Assembly (NCBI RefSeq): GCF_009720865.1 | Contig: NZ_WNLA01000009.1 | Span: 62,001 to 126,000, forward strand | DNA length: 64,000 bases | Source: Pseudoduganella ginsengisoli | GTDB taxonomy: Bacteria; Pseudomonadota; Gammaproteobacteria; Burkholderiales; Burkholderiaceae_D | Reading direction: 5' to 3' | Shown here: piece by piece, positions 57,781 through 64,000 of the stretch | How positions within the stretch are numbered: position 1 is the first letter of the stretch | How the letters are laid out: the number at the start of each line of letters is the position of its first letter | The notes under the pieces: model-generated | Seen by the model: the letters and a program-made list of their open reading frames with translations, nothing else | What the model was told of the DNA's origin: nothing | Databases searched by the model: none | Made by a program: the position numbers and the translations under genes

Positions 57781-58542
57781 TTATTTCTTCGTGGTAATCA
57801 GCCACGCAGGTTTTTCTCCCTTCACGATGCGCAATCCATCCATTTCGCGCGCCAGGAAATCGGCCAGCGCGCCATCGGCGTTCAGCGTGAAATAACTGCG
57901 GTGCACGGCAGTTGAGACCAGTGTGGTTCCGGTCGGCAGTGTCTTGCCGCGCAGCGCGGCGAAATCGCGCTGGGTCAGGTAGTGCAGCGTGGATTCCGCC
58001 ATGATGGTCATATCGATGCGGCCCAGCACGAGGTTTTGGTAATTCTGTTCGGGGCTGGCATTATCGGCACGCGATACGTAGCCTTGTTTGATGGCGTTTT
58101 CCAATGCGCCGAACGGATAGTGGTGGCCCAGCACGCCGCCGAAGCGCAATCCCCGCAGCGATTCCATTTGCTCCAGTTCCACGGCCTTGCCCGGCATGGC
58201 CAGCATGACGGCGTTATCGTCCATCAGTGCGCGGCCCCAGCGGTAGCGCGCGGCGTTCGGGAAAAATTCGGGCGCTACCCAAGGGGCGAGGATGGGCGTA
58301 CCTGTGCGCTCCAGCATGGCGTCAAAGCGCAGGCGCGGCACGACTTGCAGTTCAAACTGGTAGCGCCCGCCGCTGGCATTTTCCAACAGCGTGCACAGCT
58401 GCTTGCTCAAGCCATCGCCATTGGCTTCGACGAACGGGGGAAAGTCGTAGTAGGTCAATACCAGCACTTTTTCCGCCGCTGCCGCAGCCATCGTCCAGGT
58501 CGCCAGCATCCACAGCACCACACATCGCAACCAAACCAGCAT
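57781..58542 (-). CDS. Periplasmic solute-binding protein, family 3-like
   Basis: 253-residue exported protein of the amino-acid-type substrate-binding fold. A signal peptide (MLVWLRCVVLWMLATWTMAAAAA) is followed by KVLVLTYYDFPPFVEANGDGLSKQLCTLLENASG, the usual start of this fold, and LRGLRFGGVLGHHYPFGALENAIKQGYV in the second lobe. No ABC transporter genes lie beside it; such orphan proteins often feed sensor kinases or act alone. Ligand unknown. Confidence 0.86.
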   Translation of the reverse strand: MLVWLRCVVLWMLATWTMAAAAAEKVLVLTYYDFPPFVEANGDGLSKQLCTLLENASGGRYQFELQVVPRLRFDAMLERTGTPILAPWVAPEFFPNAARYRWGRALMDDNAVMLAMPGKAVELEQMESLRGLRFGGVLGHHYPFGALENAIKQGYVSRADNASPEQNYQNLVLGRIDMTIMAESTLHYLTQRDFAALRGKTLPTGTTLVSTAVHRSYFTLNADGALADFLAREMDGLRIVKGEKPAWLITTKK

Positions 58543-58640
58543 CTCGGGCTCCAGGCAGTCGGTATTGGGGTGATTGTAGATTAGTTATGCTGATTAGAAA
58601 TAAATTGCTTTGGGTACTGGTAATTTGAAACCCGGGCGTC

Positions 58641-58646
58641 TATAAT
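58641..58646 (+). promoter_or_regulatory. -10 box of tRNA-Ser copy 2
   Basis: TATAAT 40 bases before the tRNA, the same distance as at copy 1 and followed by the same leader except for a few bases after the box. Confidence 0.6.
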
Positions 58647-58686
58647 GCGTGCTCTCAACGGCGACCACCGTTAAGTTGCAGTACCT

Positions 58687-58779
<93 letters not shown>

Positions 58780-58825
58780 ACACAATGAAAAAAGGCTCCC
58801 CTGCGGGAGCCTTTTTTCATTGTGT
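58780..58825. terminator. Bidirectional terminator after tRNA-Ser copy 2
   Basis: A perfect 21-bp stem with a CTGC loop: the GGCTCCC core is the same as at copy 1, but the outer pairs are ACACAATG / CATTGTGT in place of ACAAAG / CTTTGT. Confidence 0.95.
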
Positions 58826-58830
58826 TTGGA

Positions 58831-58935
58831 CGGAGCGGGTGGGATTCGAAGACGGAGCCCCCTAAAGGGGGCGAGGCTATTCGAATCTCCTGACTGCTGG
58901 CGCGAAGCGCCAGCCTCCCGCGCCGAGGGCGCGGG
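58831..58935. other. Structured element with inverted tRNA-Ser 3' copy, copy 2
   Basis: 58831-58850 is the reverse complement of the tRNA 3' part with one mismatch. The nested GATTCGAA / TTCGAATC hairpin (58843-58887) is the same as in copy 1. Then come GCTGGCGC-GAA-GCGCCAGC (58896-58914) and CCCGCGCC-GAG-GGCGCGGG (58917-58935), which occupy the same places as the two hairpins of copy 1 with different bases. The remaining gene-free bases to 59111 hold only the likely AT-rich promoter of the next gene. Confidence 0.65.
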
Positions 58936-59111
58936 CCTCTGCACCTGACTTTCGTCAGCGCAAAAAAACCACACAAAAAACCCGCAAGTCCCTGATTTAA
59001 AAGGCGCACAATCTGTCCTGCACATTTCCTCTTGGACAGTTTTCAATCGTATCAACCATAATATCCTTATAATACTTTCCACAGCACCTCAACCCCGTGC
59101 ATAGGCCGCCA

Positions 59112-61013
59112 ATGACAACGCAAATACCACGCGTCCTTGTTTTCGCCACCTTGCTGGGCGCATCAAGCGCCCATGCCGTGGAACCTGATTCCGATCTGGC
59201 TGACCTGTCGATAGAACAGCTCAGCAACATCGTCATTACCTCCGTCTCCCGCCAGGAAGAAAGATTGGCGAATGCCGCCGCATCGGTGTACATCATCAGT
59301 GCCGGCGATATCCGCCGCAGCGGCGTCCGCACGTTGCCGGAAGCGCTCAGGCTGGCGCCGAACCTGTTCGTGGCGCGCCAGGATGCGCGCAACTACGCTG
59401 TGACGGCGCGCGGCTTTGCCGGCGTATTCGCCAACAAGCTGCTGGTGATGATCGATGGCCGCAGCATTTATTCACCGCTGTTTTCCGGCACCTACTGGGA
59501 TGTGCCGGATGTCGTGATGGAAGATATCGAGCGCATTGAAGTGATCAGCGGGCCGGGCGCTTCGATCTGGGGCGTCAATGCTGTCAACGGCGTCATCAAC
59601 ATCATCACGAAATCCGCCAAGGATAGCCAGGGTGTGCTGGCCAGCGTGGTCAGCGGCTCGGATGAAAAAGACGGCACGGCGCGCTATGGCGGTGAACTGG
59701 CCAATGGCGGCTTTTACCGTTTGTATGCGCGCTACTGGCAGACGGACGACGTGGATACGGCTGTGAACCGTAATCCGACCGGCATGCAGCGCCGCCAGGC
59801 GGGCTTCCGCGCGGATCTGCCTGCGATGGATGGTGCGCTGACGGTGTCGGGCGACGTGTACGATGGCGAAATGCACCAGTTGAATACGCGCGACATTAAA
59901 ATCTCTGGCGGCAATGCGATTGCCCGCTATACGCGCAAGCTGGCCGATGATGCGGATTTGCGCGTGCAGCTGGTGCTGGACCACGTCGAGCGCAACCAGC
60001 CCAATAACTTTATCGAACGGCTCGACACGGCCGAACTCGAAGCCCAGCATAGCATGCGCTTCGGCGCGCACAATGTCACGTGGGGCGGCGGCTACCGCCA
60101 GGGCAGGGACCACATCACGCCGATTGGCTTCACGTTCGCGCCGGAACAGTTCACGATGCATTGGGCGAACTTGTTCGCGCAGGATGAATATGCGGTGGCG
60201 CCAACCGTGCGCTTCACGGCCGGCGCAAAAATCGAAAACAACCACTACACGGGTACGGAATATCTGCCCAGCGTGCGCCTGGCGTGGAATCCCCAGCCCA
60301 CTCAACTGCTATGGGGCAGCCTGGCGCGCACGGTGCGGGCGCCGTCGCGCATCGACAAGGATTTTCTCGCCCCTACCAAGCCGGTCCTCGTGGGCGGCAA
60401 GCTGGTGCGTGTCATCAATGGCGGGCCGGACTTCGTGTCGGAAGTGGCCGACGTGGCGGAAATCGGCTACCGTGCGCAACCCAGCGAGCGCCTCAGTTAT
60501 TCTGCCACCGTGTTCTATGCGAATTATGACAAGCTGCGCACGCAGGAACCGGTGCCCGTGTTTGGCTTTGAATTTAAAAATATGGGCAAGGCTACCACGC
60601 GCGGCCTGGAACTGTGGGGCCGCTGGCAAGTGACGCCGCACTGGCGCCTCAGTGGCGGGCTGGTGCGGCAAGACATCAATATCGGCGTCAAGCCAGGCAG
60701 CCGCGACGGCGCGGCCGGCACACAGTTAGGGAACAATGATCCGCGCCTGCACGGCGTGCTGCGCTCGTCGCTGGATATCGGCGACTGGCAGCAGCTGGAC
60801 TTTACGTTGCGCTATAGCGGCAAGTTGCCCAATCCGCCAGTCCCGGCGTACTATGACATGGATATGCAATGGCTGTGGAAGCTGCGCCCGAATATGGATG
60901 TCGCGTTGATCGGCCAGAACTTGCTGCATCGCGACCATCCGGAATTTGGCGGGCTGTCCGGCCGCAGCTTTTATGAGCGCACTGCGCTGGTGAAGGTGAC
61001 ATGGCGATATTAA
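59112..61013 (+). CDS. TonB-dependent receptor (YfiR-kinase operon)
   Basis: 633-residue outer-membrane receptor. Signal peptide (MTTQIPRVLVFATLLGASSAHA), then DLADLSIEQLSNIVITSVSRQEERLANAAASVYII, the plug ([42 protein letters not shown]) and a barrel ending in LVKVTWRY with terminal Tyr. A GTG at 59097 is an alternative start. Clear paralog of the receptor at 17992. Its end overlaps the YfiR gene by 13 bases, so it is probably part of a signalling operon rather than a simple nutrient importer. Ligand unknown. Confidence 0.92.
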   Translation: MTTQIPRVLVFATLLGASSAHAVEPDSDLADLSIEQLSNIVITSVSRQEERLANAAASVYIISAGDIRRSGVRTLPEALRLAPNLFVARQDARNYAVTARGFAGVFANKLLVMIDGRSIYSPLFSGTYWDVPDVVMEDIERIEVISGPGASIWGVNAVNGVINIITKSAKDSQGVLASVVSGSDEKDGTARYGGELANGGFYRLYARYWQTDDVDTAVNRNPTGMQRRQAGFRADLPAMDGALTVSGDVYDGEMHQLNTRDIKISGGNAIARYTRKLADDADLRVQLVLDHVERNQPNNFIERLDTAELEAQHSMRFGAHNVTWGGGYRQGRDHITPIGFTFAPEQFTMHWANLFAQDEYAVAPTVRFTAGAKIENNHYTGTEYLPSVRLAWNPQPTQLLWGSLARTVRAPSRIDKDFLAPTKPVLVGGKLVRVINGGPDFVSEVADVAEIGYRAQPSERLSYSATVFYANYDKLRTQEPVPVFGFEFKNMGKATTRGLELWGRWQVTPHWRLSGGLVRQDINIGVKPGSRDGAAGTQLGNNDPRLHGVLRSSLDIGDWQQLDFTLRYSGKLPNPPVPAYYDMDMQWLWKLRPNMDVALIGQNLLHRDHPEFGGLSGRSFYERTALVKVTWRY

Positions 61014-61630
61014 GTGCGTCCCTCAATGCTGCCGGGCCAAACCTGCTGATACAGGCGCGTGTGCCTGCGCCTGCGCCACATTCCCGTTCATTGCTGGCGC
61101 TGCTGGCGCTGCTGTGCTCCACGCTGATGGTGGCGCTGTCCTGCCTGGCCGTTGGCGCCGATGCGCCGTCTGTCAATGGCGTCGAGCGGGGCGTCAAGGC
61201 GGCCTTCCTGTATAAATTCCTGGGTTACGTCGAATACCCGCAAGACACTGCGCCGCTGGTGGTGGGTGTCGTCGGCGCCGATGATATCGGCGCGGAACTG
61301 GCGCGCATTACGTCGGGCCGCAATGTCGGCGGGCGTCCCGTCACCGTGCGCATGCTGCGCGATGGTGACGCTGTGGCCGGCCTGCATATGCTGTTCATCG
61401 GCGCCGACGCGCCCCGCAGCACAGCCCTGCTGCGCAGCGCGCAGCAGCAGGGGGTACTGACGGTGACGGAATCGGACAACGGCTTGCAGCAGGGCAGTGT
61501 CATTAACTTCCGCCTCGTGGAAGAGCGCGTGCGCTTTGAAGTGTCGCTGCCGGCAGCGGAAAAAAGCGGCTTGAAACTCAGTTCCAGGCTGTTGTCAGTC
61601 GCCTATCACGTCCTTAAAGGCAGCCAGTAA
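61001..61630 (+). CDS. YfiR-family periplasmic protein
   Basis: 209-residue YfiR-like (DUF4154) protein. The N-terminus contains a hydrophobic segment (SLLALLALLCSTLMVALSCLAV) that would export the rest. The domain shows the family pattern VKAAFLYKFLGYVEYP, VVGVVGADDIGAELARI, GLHMLFIGADAPRSTALLRSA, VLTVTESDNGLQQGSVINFRLVEERVRFEVSLPAAEKSGLKLSSRLL. In Pseudomonas, YfiR is a periplasmic inhibitor of the cyclase YfiN; here the partner in the operon is a hybrid histidine kinase. Its stop overlaps the kinase ATG by one base. Confidence 0.92.
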   Translation: MAILSASLNAAGPNLLIQARVPAPAPHSRSLLALLALLCSTLMVALSCLAVGADAPSVNGVERGVKAAFLYKFLGYVEYPQDTAPLVVGVVGADDIGAELARITSGRNVGGRPVTVRMLRDGDAVAGLHMLFIGADAPRSTALLRSAQQQGVLTVTESDNGLQQGSVINFRLVEERVRFEVSLPAAEKSGLKLSSRLLSVAYHVLKGSQ

Positions 61631-63534
61631 TGTGGGCGTGGCTGCGTCCTGCGACGGTGCGGGGCAAGCTGGTGATGATGGCACTGGCTACGACGTTTGT
61701 TGCGCTGATGACGGCGGCGGCCGGCATGCTGCTGTACGACCTCGACTCGTACCAGCAATACTGGGTCGATGACATGACGACCCAGGCGGAAATCATTGCC
61801 GTCGTCAGCTCGCCGGCGCTTAGTTTCAATGATCCCAGCGCGGCGCGGCAAAACCTCGGCATGCTGCGCGTGCGGCCCCATATCCTGGCCGGCGCCATTT
61901 ATGACGCACGCGGCGCCATGTTTGCCGCGTATGCGCAATCGGCGCAAGACACGCCGGTATTTCCCGGCCGCCCCGGACGGGCCGGGCACGCCATCGATGG
62001 CGGCCACCTCGTCGTCTATCACCCTGTCGTGGAAAATGGCGAAGCGATTGGCACGGTTTACCTGATTGCCCGCTATGGACTGGTCGAGCGTATCCGCACG
62101 TATGCCGCCATCATGGGCGGCGTGATGGTGTTGAGCCTGCTGCTGGCGGCGCTGGTGGCCAGCCGCCTGCAACAAGGCATTACGCAGCCGCTGGCCGCCG
62201 TCACCGGCGTGGCGCGCGACGTGATGGAAAAGCGCGACTTCAGCTTGCGTGTGCGCTCCGTCACGGCGACGGGCGAGATTGCCACGCTGGTCTATGCGTT
62301 CAATGACATGCTGGCCGAAGTCGGGCGGCGCGCCAATGCGCTGCAAGATGCGAACCGCACGCTGCAATATGAAATGACGGTGCGCCAGGATGCGGAGCGG
62401 GCCTTGCTGCAGGCCGACCGCCGCAAGGATGAATTCCTTGCCACGCTGGCCCATGAACTGCGCAATCCGCTGGCGCCGATCCGCACCGGCCTCGATATCC
62501 TGCGCATGGCCGGCGACGATAAAGTCGCCTGCGACCGGGCGCGCGGCATCATGGAGCGGCAGTTGCGGCAAATGGTGCGGCTGGTCGATGACTTGCTGGA
62601 TGTATCGCGCATCAATACGGGCAAGCTCACCATCAAGCGGGAACCGGTGACGCTGCAATCCGTGGTGGGCGATGCGCTGGAACTGGTGCGGCCGATGGTC
62701 GATGCGCAAGAACACCGCTTGCAGGTGGAAATGCCGCAGCAGCCTGTGTATGTAATGGGCGACGCGACACGGCTCGCGCAAGTGCTGTCGAACCTGCTGA
62801 ACAATGCAGCCAAATATACGAACCGGGGCGGCGAACTGGGGCTGCGCGCATCGGTGGAAGACGGGCAGTTGCTGATCCGCGTCAGCGATAACGGCATCGG
62901 CGTGGCGCCGCACATGGTGGGAGAAATCTTTGAAATGTTCGTGCAGGCCGATACGTCGCTGGAGCGCTCGACGGCGGGCCTCGGCGTGGGCTTGTCGCTG
63001 GCGCGGCGGCTGGCGGAACTGCACGGCGGCACGATCACGGCGGAAAGCCCGGGCATTGGGCTGGGCACCACGATGACGGTCCGCTTGCCCGCGATGGCGG
63101 CGCCCGACCAGGAACAAGACCCGGCGCTGCCTTCAGGCAGGGAAGCGCGCCGCCTGCGCGTGCTGCTGGCCGATGACAATGTGGATTTCGTTGACAGCAT
63201 CGCCGTGCTGCTGCGCGGTGCGGGCCATACCGTGCGCGTCTGCCATGATGGCGCGCAAGCACTGGCGGCGGCCGATGCGTTTGCGCCGGATTATGCATTC
63301 CTCGATATCGGCTTGCCGCACGTGAATGGCTACGACCTGGCGCGGGCGCTGCGCAAGTTGCCTACGTTGCAGCAGACGGTGCTGGTGGCCGTCACTGGAT
63401 GGGGACAGCAGAAAGACCGGGTGCTGGCGCAGGAAGCGGGGTTTACTGCGCATTTGGTGAAACCGGTGGCGGCGGAGCAGATACTGGCCATCCTGGCAGG
63501 GAGCCGCGAGGGGATGCTGCATCCTCCCGCTTGA
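61630..63534 (+). CDS. Hybrid sensor histidine kinase with CHASE8-like periplasmic domain
   Basis: 634-residue kinase. A membrane helix (about 12-35) is followed by a periplasmic CHASE8-like domain (about 36-155; DDMTTQAEIIAVVSSPALSFND), a second helix (158-178), HAMP, HisKA with the phospho-His in FLATLAHELRNPLAP, HATPase (NNAAKYT; VSDNGIGVAP; GLGVGLSLARRL) and a C-terminal receiver with phospho-Asp in YAFLDIGLPHVNG. CHASE8 domains are often paired with YfiR. No output regulator is present, so the phosphate must pass to a protein encoded elsewhere, or the receiver itself is the output. Third gene of the receptor-YfiR-kinase operon. Confidence 0.93.
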   Translation: MWAWLRPATVRGKLVMMALATTFVALMTAAAGMLLYDLDSYQQYWVDDMTTQAEIIAVVSSPALSFNDPSAARQNLGMLRVRPHILAGAIYDARGAMFAAYAQSAQDTPVFPGRPGRAGHAIDGGHLVVYHPVVENGEAIGTVYLIARYGLVERIRTYAAIMGGVMVLSLLLAALVASRLQQGITQPLAAVTGVARDVMEKRDFSLRVRSVTATGEIATLVYAFNDMLAEVGRRANALQDANRTLQYEMTVRQDAERALLQADRRKDEFLATLAHELRNPLAPIRTGLDILRMAGDDKVACDRARGIMERQLRQMVRLVDDLLDVSRINTGKLTIKREPVTLQSVVGDALELVRPMVDAQEHRLQVEMPQQPVYVMGDATRLAQVLSNLLNNAAKYTNRGGELGLRASVEDGQLLIRVSDNGIGVAPHMVGEIFEMFVQADTSLERSTAGLGVGLSLARRLAELHGGTITAESPGIGLGTTMTVRLPAMAAPDQEQDPALPSGREARRLRVLLADDNVDFVDSIAVLLRGAGHTVRVCHDGAQALAAADAFAPDYAFLDIGLPHVNGYDLARALRKLPTLQQTVLVAVTGWGQQKDRVLAQEAGFTAHLVKPVAAEQILAILAGSREGMLHPPA

Positions 63535-63600
63535 TGGCCCACTCGCCACGCGAGTGCCGTGGCGCTGAATGCGCAGGGCGGCTTTTACAAAGCAGCCTTA

Positions 63601-63659
63601 TGCGCCGCGTTGACGCAGGCAGGCGGGTTCGACCCAGCGTCCCCGTAGAACCCGCCCCA
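63601..63659. repeat. Short dispersed repeat, copy 2, with inverted-repeat tail
   Basis: 63601-63630 repeats 17964-17993 with two differences. Its end, GGCGGGTTC, pairs with GAACCCGCC 17 bases on, so a hairpin can form. It lies directly after the early stop of the CitE-like gene. Confidence 0.65.
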
Positions 63660-63669
63660 CGTGCCTTGG

Positions 63670-64000
63670 CTATTCGTACCGGTGGCGCTGCAATGGCGCA
63701 AAGACGCGTGCCACGGCGTCCACCTGTCCCGCATCGCTGCACAGTTTGCCGCCAAAACCCATGCGGCAAGCGTGCAGCGCCGCGCCGATATCCTGCGTGG
63801 CCCCATCAATGGGACGCTGCAATCCCGCCAGCTTTGACGCCAGCACGATGTGCGAGCGGAAATACAGCAATTCTTCGCCATCGCCCATGATGCCAAGGTC
63901 GGCGCGGAACGCCGCCGCGCCAAACAACAGCCGCTGCACGCGGGGCGCCGTGGCGATTTCAGACAGGCGCGAAAAGCCCACGGCGGTTTCTATCATGGGA
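63670..64000 (-). CDS. CitE-like (HpcH/HpaI aldolase/citrate lyase family) protein, partial, 3' end truncated
   Basis: The C-terminal part of a CitE-like lyase; the gene continues beyond the window end. PMIETAVGFSRLSEIA, LLFGAAAFRADLGI and ASKLAGLQRPIDGAT are typical of malyl-CoA or citramalyl-CoA lyase relatives. RMGFGGKLCSDAGQVDAVARVFAP matches the usual GFxGKxCIHPxQV region, but a TAG stop follows shortly, where relatives normally continue for several dozen residues. A dispersed repeat begins just after the stop. The 3' end may have been replaced or frameshifted; whether the enzyme works is unclear. Confidence 0.75.
   Translation of the reverse strand, partial: PMIETAVGFSRLSEIATAPRVQRLLFGAAAFRADLGIMGDGEELLYFRSHIVLASKLAGLQRPIDGATQDIGAALHACRMGFGGKLCSDAGQVDAVARVFAPLQRHRYE

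Noticed and set aside
61606..63117. 503-residue frame on the minus strand opposite the hybrid kinase
   Set aside because: Shadow frame rich in Arg/His/Gln; the plus strand encodes intact HisKA, HATPase and receiver motifs.

Overview
The window looks like a chromosomal segment of a betaproteobacterium, most probably family Oxalobacteraceae (Janthinobacterium, Duganella or Massilia type). This is inferred from the high GC content, a sigma-70 factor with a long N-terminal extension, the hemC-hemD-hemX-hemY operon, the trxB/ftsK-lolA-rarA block, many signalling genes and PEP-CTERM proteins. I saw no phage genes, transposase, integrase, rRNA or CRISPR array.

Layout. 0-3.7 kb: the 3' part of rpoD and a convergent PAS histidine kinase. 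3.9-8.6 kb: a Tat-exported molybdenum hydroxylase, its [2Fe-2S] subunit and a triheme cytochrome c lipoprotein in one overlapping operon. 8.7-24.1 kb: a lipoprotein, an acyltransferase, ppc, the heme operon, a TonB-dependent receptor, ppa, an unusual papain-like protease fused to an alpha/beta hydrolase, and a COG3146 acetyltransferase-like protein. 24.2-35.6 kb: housekeeping genes (nadE, PII, TRIC-like channel, MuiA-like protein, Smr protein, trxB, ftsK, lolA, rarA). 35.6-46.6 kb: an accessory stretch between rarA and serS. It holds three paralogous PEP-CTERM proteins, a purine uptake and deamination module with its GntR-type regulator, an epoxide-hydrolase-like enzyme, a DUF2917 protein and a MocR regulator. 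46.7-58.8 kb: serS and tRNA-Ser(CGA), a REC-PAS-GGDEF-EAL-REC protein, a CheA-less chemosensory operon (MCP, CheR, CheD, triple CheW), a lipase-like hydrolase, a small LexA-like DNA-binding protein, a periplasmic binding protein and a second tRNA-Ser(CGA). 59.1-64.0 kb: an operon of TonB-dependent receptor, YfiR and hybrid histidine kinase, then the truncated 3' end of a CitE-like gene.

The strongest regulatory signal is at the PEP-CTERM genes. Each has a sigma-54 -24/-12 promoter, an IHF-like site 6-7 bases upstream, and a conserved 33-bp element about 51-53 bases further upstream that looks like an enhancer-binding-protein site. The spacing is nearly identical in all three copies. The strongest structural signal is the duplicated tRNA-Ser(CGA) cassette. 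Both copies are followed by a series of hairpins whose stems differ in sequence but keep their pairing, and by an inverted copy of the tRNA 3' end. The two cassettes are direct repeats bracketing a 10.5-kb signalling segment.
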